A stretch of 64,000 nt of DNA from an uncultured Erythrobacter sp. (GCA_947499505.1 CANMOQ010000001.1:540037-604036); one strand, 5' to 3'; numbered from the stretch's first letter, positions 28,084 through 39,206 are shown. The notes: generated by a model not told the origin, from the sequence alone. Made by a program: numbers and translations.

Positions 28084-29211
28084 TCAATTTCCCAGCCCGC
28101 CACGCGGCGCGTTTCTGTTCCAGCGATTGACCATCATTAGCGCGCCGATACAGATCATGTTTGTCATCATGGATGATCCGCCATGGCTCATGAAGGGCAG
28201 GGGGATGCCCACCACCGGAGCCATGCCCATCACCATCATCAAATTGACGGCGATGTAAAAGAAGATCGTTGCGACCATGCCAGCCGCCACCAAGTTGGAG
28301 AAGCGGTCACGCGAGGCCAGCGCCACGCGCATGCCCCAGCGCAGGATAATGGCGAAAACTCCAATCACGAAGATGCCCCCGATCAGGCCCCATTCTTCTG
28401 CCATTGTAGCAAAAACAAAGTCCGTGTGCGGCTCTGGGAGATATTGCAGATGGCTTTGCGAGCCATTGTTGAAGCCTTTGCCAACAATGCCGCCAGAACC
28501 AATGGCGATCTTGGATTGAGCAATGTGATAGCCCGCGCCTAGAGGATCGCTTTCGGGATCGAACAGCGTCATCACGCGGCGCTGCTGATAGTCTTGCAAG
28601 CCAAAGAAGAATGCGAGCGGGGCTGCGATTGCGGCCAGTACGCCACCGCCAATGAACCACCGCATGGGCAGGCCAGCGAGCAGCATGACGACCGCGCCGC
28701 CAAAGGCGATGGCAAGCGACGTTCCAAGGTCTGGTTGGAGCAGAACAAAAGCCATCGGAACAGCGATCAAGGCGGCAGGAATTAAGATAGCCCGCCAATC
28801 CGTGATCAGGCCCACGGGCAGGGAAGCGTAGAAGCGCGCAAGGACGATCACGATCACCGGCTTCATCAGCTCGGAGGGCTGAAGCACCATAAAACCGAAG
28901 TCGATCCAACGCTGGCTGCCGCCGCCAACTTGGCCAATCACCTCAACCGCGATCAGCAGCAGCAAGACCCCGATATAGGCGGGATAGGTCATGAACTTCA
29001 CGAATTCGCGAGGCAAAGAGGCGATGATCGACGCCATCACGAGGAAGACGGAAAAGCGGACGAGATGCGAGCTTGCGAATGGTTGCATGGAGCCGCCGGC
29101 GGCAGAATACAGCACGGCTGCGCCGAACAAGACGAGTAAAAACAGTGGGATCAGCATGGCCCAAGGCTGGCGCGCGATGGGCTCTGGAACGATGCTACCG
29201 GCGCGGCTCAT
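28084..29211 (-). CDS. rodA: Peptidoglycan glycosyltransferase RodA
   Basis: A SEDS-family polytopic membrane enzyme that polymerises lipid II during lateral wall growth, partnered with PBP2. The 375-residue protein has about ten hydrophobic segments. It contains the SEDS signatures GGSQRWIDFGFMVLQPSELMKP, LLQPDLGTSL, SKIAIGSGGIVGKGFNNGSQSHLQYLPEPHTDFVFATMAEEWG and PFMSHGGSSM. It overlaps the mrdA stop by ATGA and is the last gene of the mreB-mreC-mreD-mrdA-rodA operon. Confidence 0.96.
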   Translation of the reverse strand: MSRAGSIVPEPIARQPWAMLIPLFLLVLFGAAVLYSAAGGSMQPFASSHLVRFSVFLVMASIIASLPREFVKFMTYPAYIGVLLLLIAVEVIGQVGGGSQRWIDFGFMVLQPSELMKPVIVIVLARFYASLPVGLITDWRAILIPAALIAVPMAFVLLQPDLGTSLAIAFGGAVVMLLAGLPMRWFIGGGVLAAIAAPLAFFFGLQDYQQRRVMTLFDPESDPLGAGYHIAQSKIAIGSGGIVGKGFNNGSQSHLQYLPEPHTDFVFATMAEEWGLIGGIFVIGVFAIILRWGMRVALASRDRFSNLVAAGMVATIFFYIAVNLMMVMGMAPVVGIPLPFMSHGGSSMMTNMICIGALMMVNRWNRNAPRGGLGN

Positions 29212-31316
29212 TGTGTGCCTGCTGGCGTTAAGGGCGGGGCATTGGGAGCAGTCGGACTAAGGGTTTGGTTTGGAGCAGGCGTTGGCGCGCCGCGCGGTGT
29301 GGCTTCCTCGCGCGGAGCCACGAAATCTTCAGCGATCTCTTCGGATTGCTGCGCAGCGACGCGGGCCTCTGCCTCCACTTGGTCAAAGATGTCTTCATCG
29401 CGGCGCGGGGCCGCCACCACGGCTTCGCCGCGTTCTGCGGCGTAGCGGGCGTATTTGTTGTTTAGGCGCTCTTGTGCAGTGCCGCCCCATTGTTTTTCGA
29501 GCGCGTTGAGTTTCTCCAAGCCTTTTGCTGGGTCAAACATGAAGGTCATGACGTCGCGCGCGATTGGGTAGGCCGCACCTGATCCCCCACCGTGCTCGAT
29601 CACGACCGCTCCCGCGTAGCGCGGATTATCGAACGGCGCGAAGAAGGTGAACAGGCCGTGGTCGCGGTATTTCCATGGACCGGACCTACCGTCAGATACA
29701 CTCAGCGAAACCACCTGCGCGGTTCCCGTTTTGCCTGCCATTTTGATGTCTTCAAATGGCAAACGCCCGCGACCCGCTGTGCCTGGGCCGTTCACAACGT
29801 CGCTCATCGCCTGACGGACATAGCGGACGTGCTCGTCGGGAAAGTCGACTTGGTCAAAGCCTTTGGGCGCTGCATCCATTGTAAGGCGCGGCATCACATG
29901 GCGGCCGGTTGCTAGCCGGGCTGAGCTGACCGCGAGTTGCAGCGGACTGGCGAGATAATAGCCCTGACCGATGGAGGCGTTGACGGTGTCAAACGGCTCC
30001 CAATCGCGGTCAAACTTGTTCCGCTTCCACTCCGCATTGGGGACAGTGCCATAGAATTGGCTGGTGACGGGGAGGGGGAATTCTTCGCCCATGCCGGTGA
30101 GTTTGGCCATTTCAGCCACCTTGTCGAATCCAATGAGCTGCGCGAAATGGTAGAAATAGCTGTCACAGCTTTGATAAATCGCCTTGGCCATATCGACCCG
30201 GCCATGATTGCTCCAGCAATTGAAGAAGCGATTGCCGATCCGGCGCCCGCCAGCGCAAGTGATCGCCTCATCGGGCGCAATGCCTGCCTTAAGGAAAGCC
30301 ATGCAGTGCATTGGCTTTACCGTCGAGCCGGGTGGGTAGAGCCCCTTCAAAACCTTGTTGCGTAGCGGAATGCGCGCATCCTCGCGCAGCATCGCGTATT
30401 CGACGCTGCCAATGCCGTCAGAAAAGCTGTTCGGGTCAAAGCTGGGCATGCTGGCCATGCAGAGCAGATCACCCGTTGCGCAATCCATCACCACGACGGA
30501 GCCGGATTCCAGACCAATCCGGCGCGCGGCATAATCTTGTAGCGGGCCATCGATGGTCAGGCGGACAGGATCGCCTTGAATGTCCTCACGCGTATCGAGG
30601 TCGCGGATTATCCGGCCAGAGGCGGTCACTTCGACCCGGCGAGCGCCTGGCTCTCCGCGCAATTCCTGCTCGAACTGTTTTTCCAGCCCGTCTTTGCCAA
30701 TCTTATAGCCCGGTGTGATCAGCAGCGGATTGCGCTCTTCCTCGTCATATTCCTCGGCATTGGCGGGGCCGACATAGCCGATCAAATGCCCCACGCTTGG
30801 CCCGGTCGGATAGAACCGAGAGAAGCCGCGCTGGGGCACCACTCCCTGCATATCTGGCAGGCGGACGCTGAGCGCAGCAAATTTTTCGTAGTCGAGACCG
30901 CTGGCGACTTCGACCGGCTGAAACCCGCTGACGGCTGCGACTTTCTGCTTAACGTCGGCAATGCGCGCCGGGGAGAGCGAGAGCAGCGCGCCAATTTCAT
31001 CAATTGTCGCATCGGCATCGACCAGTCGGTCTGGGATCAAATCGACCCGAAAGTCTGCGCGGTTGGAAGCGAGCGGCGCGCCATTCCTATCAAGGATCCA
31101 GCCACGGCGCGGCGGAATCAGAGTGAGATTGACGCGGTTGCTTTCCGACTCGAGCCGGTACTTCTCATTCTCGGCAATCGCGAGATAGCCCATGCGCGCG
31201 GCCAGCAAAACGCCGATCCCGCCCTGGATCGAACCGACCACCATACTGCGCCGGTCGAACGTGTTCTTGAGGGTGGAGGCGCTGACAATCGGTTGGTTGC
31301 GGCGACGCTTCGCCAT
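29208..31316 (-). CDS. mrdA: Penicillin-binding protein 2 (elongasome transpeptidase)
   Basis: A class B PBP that cross-links peptidoglycan with RodA in rod elongation. Of 702 residues, a short cytoplasmic tail and one membrane anchor (~20-45) are followed by the PBP dimer domain (ESESNRVNLTLIPPRRGWILDRNG) and the transpeptidase. The catalytic motifs are PPGSTVKPMH (SxxK), QSCDSYFY (SxD in place of SxN) and AGKTGTAQ (KTG). The C-terminal ~90 residues are an Ala/Glu/Pro-rich tail beyond the catalytic domain, longer than in E. coli and seen in related alphaproteobacteria. It begins at the mreD stop. Confidence 0.96.
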   Translation of the reverse strand: MAKRRRNQPIVSASTLKNTFDRRSMVVGSIQGGIGVLLAARMGYLAIAENEKYRLESESNRVNLTLIPPRRGWILDRNGAPLASNRADFRVDLIPDRLVDADATIDEIGALLSLSPARIADVKQKVAAVSGFQPVEVASGLDYEKFAALSVRLPDMQGVVPQRGFSRFYPTGPSVGHLIGYVGPANAEEYDEEERNPLLITPGYKIGKDGLEKQFEQELRGEPGARRVEVTASGRIIRDLDTREDIQGDPVRLTIDGPLQDYAARRIGLESGSVVVMDCATGDLLCMASMPSFDPNSFSDGIGSVEYAMLREDARIPLRNKVLKGLYPPGSTVKPMHCMAFLKAGIAPDEAITCAGGRRIGNRFFNCWSNHGRVDMAKAIYQSCDSYFYHFAQLIGFDKVAEMAKLTGMGEEFPLPVTSQFYGTVPNAEWKRNKFDRDWEPFDTVNASIGQGYYLASPLQLAVSSARLATGRHVMPRLTMDAAPKGFDQVDFPDEHVRYVRQAMSDVVNGPGTAGRGRLPFEDIKMAGKTGTAQVVSLSVSDGRSGPWKYRDHGLFTFFAPFDNPRYAGAVVIEHGGGSGAAYPIARDVMTFMFDPAKGLEKLNALEKQWGGTAQERLNNKYARYAAERGEAVVAAPRRDEDIFDQVEAEARVAAQQSEEIAEDFVAPREEATPRGAPTPAPNQTLSPTAPNAPPLTPAGTQ

Positions 31317-31870
31317 CAGCCAATCCTCCGCGAACGCGAGAGCCGGTATCTATCGAGCCAAGCAATCATGCGGGATATTATCGGATAGAGCAGGACAGAC
31401 AGCAAGACTTGCGGCACCGCAGCAATAAATTGGTGGATCGTGGGGGCAGCACCGGACACTGCCATTGCTGCAAAGATGTATAGAACGATCGCTAAACCCG
31501 CGCTGAACCAATCCTGCCAAAACCCGCGCCATGGGAAGCGGGTTTCGATCATTTCGAGCGCAATCATGGTGAGCGACCATAGCAATACTGCGCTGCCAAA
31601 CGGTTGCCCACTGAACAGATCATCGAATGCGCCCAGCGGCACGCCTACCCAGAGAGGCAGCAGTCCGGGGCGCATGATCCGCCAAGCAATCAGCACAAGG
31701 AAACCGAGCGGCGGGGCTAGTGGCATTACATCGGCGAGCAGCACGAATGGCACCAGCGAGCCGATCAGGATCGAGGCATAAGGCACAATGCTCGCGCGCA
31801 GCGGTGACTGCGTGCGGTTGATCCGGCTGCCATATCTGTCTGATCTCGCCGCCGGGCTGTAACGTTCCAT
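31316..31870 (-). CDS. mreD: Rod shape-determining protein MreD
   Basis: A small integral membrane component of the elongasome, 184 residues with about five hydrophobic helices, including PYASILIGSLVPFVLLADVMPLAPPLGFLVLIAWRIMRPGLLPLWVGVPLGAFDDLFSGQP. The DDLFSGQPFGS-type motif is characteristic of MreD. Sequence alone would be weak, but its place between mreC and mrdA, with one-base overlaps on both sides, makes the assignment firm. Confidence 0.9.
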   Translation of the reverse strand: MERYSPAARSDRYGSRINRTQSPLRASIVPYASILIGSLVPFVLLADVMPLAPPLGFLVLIAWRIMRPGLLPLWVGVPLGAFDDLFSGQPFGSAVLLWSLTMIALEMIETRFPWRGFWQDWFSAGLAIVLYIFAAMAVSGAAPTIHQFIAAVPQVLLSVLLYPIISRMIAWLDRYRLSRSRRIG

Positions 31871-32760
31871 TACTCCGCGAGCTCCAGCTCTATCGGAGTG
31901 TCAGCGCTTTCCACGGCTTCAGGTTGCCACAGGGGTTCGACCGATACGAAGTCGGTGGCGGATGGGTCCGCGATCAGGCGGGCAATGCCGCCATCATTGG
32001 TTTTCTCGCTCAGGATCGCAACCGCCACACCAGGCCGATAATATCCGCCTGCACCGCTGGTGAGGAAAATATCACCAACCTCCAACGGATTGATGCCCAA
32101 ATTGATCAGACGGATCCGTAGCAGTCCGTCTCCGCGCCCTTCGGCAAAGGCGACGGTTTCATCGGTTGCCCGCCGCACAGGCAAGACGCTCTCGCTATCG
32201 GTGAGCAGCAAGATGCGTGAGCTGCTGCGTGAGACTTCTAGCACGCGCCCGACGACGCCTCTGGCGCTGCGCACAGACATGCCAATCTCGACACCATCAT
32301 CGCGGCCCGCGCCAAGATAGGCGAAGCGGCGACTGCTGGTGGAGCTTGATCCGACCAACCGCGCAACGGCGACGGGTTCGGTTTCCGTCACTGATAGGCC
32401 GAGCAATCCCTTAAGGCGGATATTCTCCTGCTCGACCGCTTCGGCTTCGGCCAAGCGGATGCGGGCGATCTCAACCTCTTCGCGTAGGGCCGCGTTTTGC
32501 TGTCCCGCTTGGTAATATGCGGTGATCCTGTCCCAGAAACTGTCGCTGCCGCCGCGCACTACGGCCGCACCTTCGCCAGCAGGGGCCGCGACATCGGTTG
32601 CCGCTCCGCGCAAGTCAGCGAATGCGCTGGGTTGCCAATAGGAGATGACGAGCAGGCCCGCGCCAATCAGCGCGCCAATCCCCGCGAGGAGATAGCCGGT
32701 AAAGACCGAATATTGTGCCCTGCGCGAATGGCCCGAGCGCCGGGATGAATTCGGCGCCAT
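31870..32760 (-). CDS. mreC: Rod shape-determining protein MreC
   Basis: A bitopic membrane protein that scaffolds PBP2 in the periplasm. The 296-residue product has a basic N-terminus (SSRRSGHSRRAQYS), one membrane helix (~15-40) and a coiled coil (~80-115, QQNAALREEVEIARIRLAEAEAVEQENIRLKGLLGL). The MreC beta-barrel domains follow, with VARLVGSSSTSSRRFAYLGAGRDDGVEIGMSVRSARGVVGRVLEV and GDGLLRIRLINLGINPLEVGDIFLTSG. It lies 24 bases after mreB. Confidence 0.95.
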   Translation of the reverse strand: MAPNSSRRSGHSRRAQYSVFTGYLLAGIGALIGAGLLVISYWQPSAFADLRGAATDVAAPAGEGAAVVRGGSDSFWDRITAYYQAGQQNAALREEVEIARIRLAEAEAVEQENIRLKGLLGLSVTETEPVAVARLVGSSSTSSRRFAYLGAGRDDGVEIGMSVRSARGVVGRVLEVSRSSSRILLLTDSESVLPVRRATDETVAFAEGRGDGLLRIRLINLGINPLEVGDIFLTSGAGGYYRPGVAVAILSEKTNDGGIARLIADPSATDFVSVEPLWQPEAVESADTPIELELAE

Positions 32761-32784
32761 GCCTGTTTCTCCCCTTCTGCCTGA

Positions 32785-33906
<1,122 letters not shown>

Positions 33907-34007
33907 TCATCCGCCTAGCGAATCCGCCGCAAAAACGCCAAAATATTTGTCGACAGCGGGGCACATTTTCCCCGGAGCTCTCGAAATTGCGGCGTGTGGC
34001 CGCTAAG

Positions 34008-35891
34008 ATGCGACAAATGCCCCAAAATAAGCCCCGTATCCGTCGCCTTCCCAGCGATCTTGTTAACCGCATCGCTGCTGGTGAAGTGGTGGAACGGCCT
34101 GCGGCTGCGCTGAAAGAGCTGGTTGAGAACGCAATTGATGCCGGTTCGTCGCGAATCGCTATCAGGTTAACTGATGGCGGACTGGCCCGGTTCGAGGTCA
34201 CCGATGATGGCTGCGGTATGGATCCAGAGGGGATGGAATTGGCGCTTGAACGCCATGCCACCTCAAAACTGCCGGATGACGCGATTGAACAGGTCGCAAC
34301 GCTTGGCTTTCGCGGGGAGGCGCTGCCGTCGATTGCCAGTGTCGCCAAGCTGACGCTCGAAAGTCGCCCACATGATGCGGACTCGGGCTGGCGGCGAGTG
34401 GTCGATCACGGTGAGTTGATCGAAGATGCGCCTGCCGCTTTGCCGCCGGGCACGCGGGTTCGCGTCGAGCAACTGTTTGCCAAGGTTCCGGCTCGGCGCA
34501 AGTTCCTGCGCACGGCGCGCAGCGAGTATATTGCTTGCCTTGATGTGGTGCGCCGCCTCGCCATGGCGCGGCCTGACATCGCTTTCACTCTAGAGCAAAG
34601 CACCAATGGCAAAGACCGCCGCGTGCTGGCGACCCAGACGGATGAGCCGCTGGCAGATCGTGTCGCGCAAATTGTCGCGCGCGAGCTGAAGGACAATGCG
34701 GTTGCAATTGATCTCACTCGCGAGACGCCGGGCGGCACGATGCGCCTGACAGGGCTTGCGGGATTGCCGACTTACAATCGCGGTGTTGCTGACCACCAAT
34801 ATCTGTTCGTGAACGGCCGCCCGGTAAAGGACCGCTTGCTGGTCGGCGCTGTCCGCGGTGCCTATTCCGACATGCTGGCGCGTGATCGCCACGCTGTGCT
34901 TGCGCTGTTCCTGAATCTGCCGCCCGAGGAGGTGGATGTGAATGTCCATCCGGCGAAGACTGAGGTTCGTTTTCGAGACGCGGCGGCGGTGCGCGGCTTC
35001 ATCGTCTCCGGCCTGCGTCAGGCTTTGGCAACCGGCGACCGGCGCAGCGCACAAGGGCCAGACCGCACGGCGATGGAGCGCTGGCAGGCGGAACCGATTG
35101 CGCCACAGCCGAAACCGGCGCTTCGTTCGATTTTCGAAGGTCGCGATTGGACGTCTTCCAGTTCCGGCTCGCAGCACCGCGTGTCAGAACCGCGCCTACC
35201 CGATTGGCAAGCGCAGGTTCTTGAAGGCGGCACAGAAGCGCTACCCACGGGCCGCGCGCATGAAGCCGCGCCGATTGACGAGGAGGAGCGTGAATATCCG
35301 CTCGGCATCGCGCGCGGGCAAGTCGCCAACACTTACATCGTGGCAGAGAGCAAAGATGGACTGGTTCTGGTCGATCAACACGCCGCGCATGAGCGGTTGG
35401 TGCTCGAACGCTTAAGGGCCGCAGGGGCAGGGGAGGCGACCGCCCGCGCGCAGGCTTTGCTGGTGCCAGATGTTGTCGAGCTCGACGAGGTGGATTGCGA
35501 CCGGTTGGAAGCTGCGGCGGAAGGATTTGCGCGCTTTGGCCTTGCGATTGAGCGCTTTGGCCCGTCGGCCATGCTAGTACGCTCAATCCCGCATGCGCTG
35601 GGCGGCGCGAACTCAGACAAGCTGCTGCGCGATCTTGCCGATGACATTGCCAAGCATGGTGTCGACAAGGACAGCGGCGCGCTGCTGCTGTCCGAGCGGC
35701 TCGAATATGTCCTGGCGACGATGGCCTGCCATGGATCTGTGCGGGCAGGGCGGGTGCTATCCGTGCCAGAGATGAATGCCTTGCTCCGAGAGATGGAGGC
35801 AACGCCGCGCTCAGGCCAATGCAACCACGGCCGCCCGACATGGGTAAAGCTGGATATGGAAGACGTCGAGAAGCTGTTCGGACGGCACTAA
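34008..35891 (+). CDS. mutL: DNA mismatch repair protein MutL
   Basis: A GHKL ATPase that couples MutS mismatch recognition to strand incision. N-terminal ATPase motifs are intact: GEVVERPAAALKELVENAIDAG, DDGCGM and ATLGFRGEALPSIASV, followed by the transducer domain (NGRPVKDRLL, HPAKTEVRFRD). A variable linker covers ~340-430. The C-terminal dimerisation domain contains QHAAHERLV, the DQHAxxER motif of endonuclease-type MutL, plus ACHGSVRAG and CNHGRPTW, which fits a nicking MutL. ATG 34008 and ATG 34017 are both possible; neither has a clear ribosome binding site. Confidence 0.96.
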   Translation: MRQMPQNKPRIRRLPSDLVNRIAAGEVVERPAAALKELVENAIDAGSSRIAIRLTDGGLARFEVTDDGCGMDPEGMELALERHATSKLPDDAIEQVATLGFRGEALPSIASVAKLTLESRPHDADSGWRRVVDHGELIEDAPAALPPGTRVRVEQLFAKVPARRKFLRTARSEYIACLDVVRRLAMARPDIAFTLEQSTNGKDRRVLATQTDEPLADRVAQIVARELKDNAVAIDLTRETPGGTMRLTGLAGLPTYNRGVADHQYLFVNGRPVKDRLLVGAVRGAYSDMLARDRHAVLALFLNLPPEEVDVNVHPAKTEVRFRDAAAVRGFIVSGLRQALATGDRRSAQGPDRTAMERWQAEPIAPQPKPALRSIFEGRDWTSSSSGSQHRVSEPRLPDWQAQVLEGGTEALPTGRAHEAAPIDEEEREYPLGIARGQVANTYIVAESKDGLVLVDQHAAHERLVLERLRAAGAGEATARAQALLVPDVVELDEVDCDRLEAAAEGFARFGLAIERFGPSAMLVRSIPHALGGANSDKLLRDLADDIAKHGVDKDSGALLLSERLEYVLATMACHGSVRAGRVLSVPEMNALLREMEATPRSGQCNHGRPTWVKLDMEDVEKLFGRH

Positions 35892-35917
35892 GCGCCCGAA
35901 CAGCTCCCCCAATCAAG

Positions 35918-35954
35918 ACTGAGGCGCGCAAGCAAACTGCTCACACGCCTCAGT
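35918..35954. terminator. Inverted repeat between convergent mutL and haloperoxidase genes
   Basis: ACTGAGGCG (35918-35926) and CGCCTCAGT (35946-35954) are perfect 9-base arms with a 19-base loop, in the 75-base gap between two convergent stops. Neither side has a strong T tract. Its position suggests a shared bidirectional transcript end. Confidence 0.5.
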
Positions 35955-35966
35955 ATCTGTCGACAA

Positions 35967-37823
35967 TCAGCGTGCGCCAATTCGAACGACTTCGCCGTCG
36001 AATGTCGGCACTGACATAACAAACGGATCGGTTGGATAGCAGAGGGCCTGTTCCTCTAGCATACCAATCGCGATCTCCTCGCCCATCCGGACGCTGTCGT
36101 AATAGTCGGAGAAGTAGTGCACCCCGGCCATGTTGCGACCAATCGAGATGTTGGCAGCCAGCTTGTTTAGCTCGCCTTCCAGCGTAAGCGGACAGCCATC
36201 ATCGACGTCTTTTTCGCGCAGACGGGATCCATCCTCTGACACTTGGAATTGAACGAACTCGACCGGATCGTCGCCTTTCTTCGCGTGCGCTCGTGCTTCG
36301 CAAATCGCATCCAGGCCAAAGAAGCCGATATTGTTACGCCGGCCATCGTTTGGATCGCGGACCTTCGCAAACACCGCAGAGGTATCAAAGAAGGCCTTCA
36401 GGATTGTGACGCATGCGCCCGCGACGGTGGCATGGCCTGCGCCATAGGCCGGGTGCATCGGCGAGCCTTCTGCAAATGCCATCGGCAGCAACACGGTGTT
36501 GCCCGCGCTGCCTGATACCAATGAGCGATTGTGCGCATTGATCGCATCAGTCGTTTCTTTGAGGCGCTCTCTCATGCTGGAAAACTCACCGCAGGTGGAC
36601 GGGCATTGCTTGTCGATCGCTTCTGCAAATTCCAACCGTCCGGCGAGCGCTTCTGGACGAAGCCGAATGTGGTTGTTGAACTTCTGAAAGCGCACCGCTT
36701 TAAGCGCCCGTGTGGCAACTTCGGTGACCAGCGTCAGAATGTGCGGTCCTCCATACAGTGCAAAGCCGCCTGCATTGGAGATTTTGCTGTCGCCAGTGGC
36801 GGCATTGGTCAGCACTTCAAAGCTGGAGGGGCCCGACAGATTGTCAAACGCAGGATCAAATGGTGTGCCGTTGGAAAGCAAAATCAGGCAGGCGTTGAGA
36901 TAGGCCTGATAGAGCGCATCGAAATGCACATAGGTCGCCAGATCACGCGGTGTCGCAATGAAGCGGCGGTTGCGTTCAAAGTTCTGCGTCAGTGAAATTG
37001 CAAAGCCTTGCTGTACGTCGAGCCAGCTTGATCGTGTGACCATGAAGTCGTCGCGCTTTTTCGCCTCGGGAACGCGCTGATCAATCGTCTGCGCGCCGTA
37101 GCTGATCATGCCGTCGGTCTCTGAATTAATGCCCGTGCGATCATCATTGCCGATAATCAGGAATTGCGACAGATACGGTCCGACATCGGCGCCCGGCGCT
37201 GACCCGCGAAACACGGTCTGCAAATCGAGCTGTCCAGCATCGTTGGTTTTGCGCGGACGTCCTTGAAAGCCATTGGCGGCAAAGGGCAGGGCGTTAAGCC
37301 GGTCGATGGAATCGTTCACCGCTGCGGCTCCGGGCCCGCCATCGGCATCGAAAGCGAAGAACGGCACATCGCGCAGCAAGGCAAGCTCGTAGACTTCTGC
37401 CATTTCGAAATCGAGCTCGGAGCTGCCCAATTCCGGGGCGGGGGCCATGGTCACGGCCTGAGGGTCTGGCCCTTCAAGATCGTACACGACGCCCGCTGTT
37501 GGCGCTTCCCACATCCGGCGTGGGCGAGGCTGCTTCTTGCCATGCACCGTGATGGTCTCGCTCGGCACTGATACACGGGTGGTGAACGGTTCAATCACGC
37601 CATTGTCTATGGCTTGGCGGAAAGCTTCAAAGTGGCCTTTGTCTTTGATGAGGCCAGTATCAGGGCAATGATCAAGTCCCTTGGTAAAGCTCATCGCGTA
37701 GTTCGCGCCGGCCAATCTCTGCTCATCGCCATTGGCCAAATGTTCGGGGTGCGGGCGGTTAAAGGCGGCGAGTGTCGCATCGTCTCTAACGCGCTTGGCT
37801 TCTAGTCGTCGGTCATTGTTCAT
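35967..37823 (-). CDS. Vanadium-dependent haloperoxidase
   Basis: Uses vanadate and hydrogen peroxide to oxidise halides to hypohalous acid; part of the PAP2 acid-phosphatase fold. The 618-residue protein carries the expected metal-pocket blocks. These are FQKFNNHIRLRPEAL with the Lys and Arg that hold vanadate, SPMHPAYGAGHATVAGAC with the acid-base His464, and GRNMAGVHYFSDYYDS with Arg and the vanadate-ligand His569. Overall length and order resemble algal-type bromoperoxidases. There is no signal peptide, whereas several relatives are exported. Halide preference cannot be read. It is a single gene with its own 5' region on the minus strand. Confidence 0.9.
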   Translation of the reverse strand: MNNDRRLEAKRVRDDATLAAFNRPHPEHLANGDEQRLAGANYAMSFTKGLDHCPDTGLIKDKGHFEAFRQAIDNGVIEPFTTRVSVPSETITVHGKKQPRPRRMWEAPTAGVVYDLEGPDPQAVTMAPAPELGSSELDFEMAEVYELALLRDVPFFAFDADGGPGAAAVNDSIDRLNALPFAANGFQGRPRKTNDAGQLDLQTVFRGSAPGADVGPYLSQFLIIGNDDRTGINSETDGMISYGAQTIDQRVPEAKKRDDFMVTRSSWLDVQQGFAISLTQNFERNRRFIATPRDLATYVHFDALYQAYLNACLILLSNGTPFDPAFDNLSGPSSFEVLTNAATGDSKISNAGGFALYGGPHILTLVTEVATRALKAVRFQKFNNHIRLRPEALAGRLEFAEAIDKQCPSTCGEFSSMRERLKETTDAINAHNRSLVSGSAGNTVLLPMAFAEGSPMHPAYGAGHATVAGACVTILKAFFDTSAVFAKVRDPNDGRRNNIGFFGLDAICEARAHAKKGDDPVEFVQFQVSEDGSRLREKDVDDGCPLTLEGELNKLAANISIGRNMAGVHYFSDYYDSVRMGEEIAIGMLEEQALCYPTDPFVMSVPTFDGEVVRIGAR

Positions 37824-38105
37824 GGTCGCTGTCTTTCTTTGAAATGAGTTAGACGGGTGCGACCGTGTCTTTTTTTGATCCTATAAAAGCGATATTTCCC
37901 TAATGATTGTTGGAATGCGACAATTTTGATGTTTGAAACCAATTATAAAGACGCGAACGAACATCGCCGCGACAATGATCGTTGCAAATAATTGTGTGTT
38001 GGCCGCACCCAATGGCGCAGTGATGCGCTCACTGGGCTGATTTGTTGGTTTGGTTACGGCATTTTTAGTTGATTTAGCTGCCCAAGCTAACTGCGCGTCG
38101 TTGGA

Positions 38106-39206
38106 TCACACGTTGAACTTGAACAGCATGATGTCGCCGTCCTGCACGTCGTAATCCTTGCCTTCTTGGCGCATCTTTCCCGCTTCTTTTGCGCCTGCTT
38201 CGCCGTTTAGGGCGATGTAGTCGTCGTAAGCGATGGTTTCAGCGCGGATGAAGCCCTTCTCAAAGTCCGTATGGATCTCGCCAGCGGCCTGCGGGGCTTT
38301 CGCGCCTGATGGGAAAGTCCACGCGCGCGATTCTTTCGGCCCGGCAGTAAAGAAGGTTTGCAGGCCCAGCAGCGTGTAGCCAGCGCGGATCACGCGGGCG
38401 AGGCCGCTTTCTTCCAGGCCCAGCTCGGTGAGATATTCGCTGCGGTCTTCCATCGGCATGGCGACCAGTTCCGCTTCGATTGCGGCGGACACGACGACAG
38501 CTTGCGCGCCTTCAGCCTCGGCCTTGGCGAAAACGGCCGCAGACAGATCATTGCCGCTGGCTGCTTCGTCTTCTGCGACATTGCAAACATACAGCACCGG
38601 CTTCGCGGTGAGCAGCTGAGCTTGCTCAAACAGCGCGGCTTCCTCGTCATCCTTCGGCTCGGTCAAGCGCGCTGGCTTGCCATCCTTTAGCAAATCGAGC
38701 GCTTGGCCCAGAACGCTGGCGAGCGCCTTTGCATCCTTGTCACCGCTGGTCGCGCGGCGTTTCGCGTTCTCAACCCGCTTTTCCAGGCTCTCAAGATCGG
38801 CCAGCATCAGCTCGGTCTCAACCACTTCAGCGTCCGCAATCGGATCAACCTTGTTGGCGACGTGCTGAATATCGTCGTCCTCAAAGCAGCGCAGCACGTG
38901 CACAATCGCATCGACCTCGCGAATATTGCCGAGAAATTGGTTGCCGAGACCTTCGCCTTGGCTCGCACCCTTCACCAGGCCCGCAATGTCGACAAAGGCA
39001 AGCTGGGTCGGGATAACCTTGGCGCTCTTCGCGATTGCCGCGATCTTGTCCAAGCGGTCATCCGGTACAGCGACCTGGCCGACATTGGGCTCAATCGTGC
39101 AGAACGGATAGTTCGCAGCCTGCGCGGCCTGCGTCTCTGTCAAAGCATTAAAGAGGGTCGACTTGCCGACATTCGGCAGGCCCACGATCCCGCATTGGAA
39201 ACCCAT
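38106..39206 (-). CDS. ychF: Redox-regulated ATPase/GTPase YchF
   Basis: An Obg-family P-loop protein that binds ribosomes and hydrolyses ATP preferentially. The 366 residues are family length. Motifs are GLPNVGKSTLFNAL (G1), DIAGLVKGASQGEGLGNQFL (G3 and switch II) and NVAED in place of NKxD (the YchF-typical altered G4). The coiled coil follows. The C-terminal TGS domain ends with SGAKAPQAAGEIHTDFEKGFIRAE and VQDGDIMLFKFNV. It stands alone on the minus strand. Confidence 0.97.
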   Translation of the reverse strand: MGFQCGIVGLPNVGKSTLFNALTETQAAQAANYPFCTIEPNVGQVAVPDDRLDKIAAIAKSAKVIPTQLAFVDIAGLVKGASQGEGLGNQFLGNIREVDAIVHVLRCFEDDDIQHVANKVDPIADAEVVETELMLADLESLEKRVENAKRRATSGDKDAKALASVLGQALDLLKDGKPARLTEPKDDEEAALFEQAQLLTAKPVLYVCNVAEDEAASGNDLSAAVFAKAEAEGAQAVVVSAAIEAELVAMPMEDRSEYLTELGLEESGLARVIRAGYTLLGLQTFFTAGPKESRAWTFPSGAKAPQAAGEIHTDFEKGFIRAETIAYDDYIALNGEAGAKEAGKMRQEGKDYDVQDGDIMLFKFNV

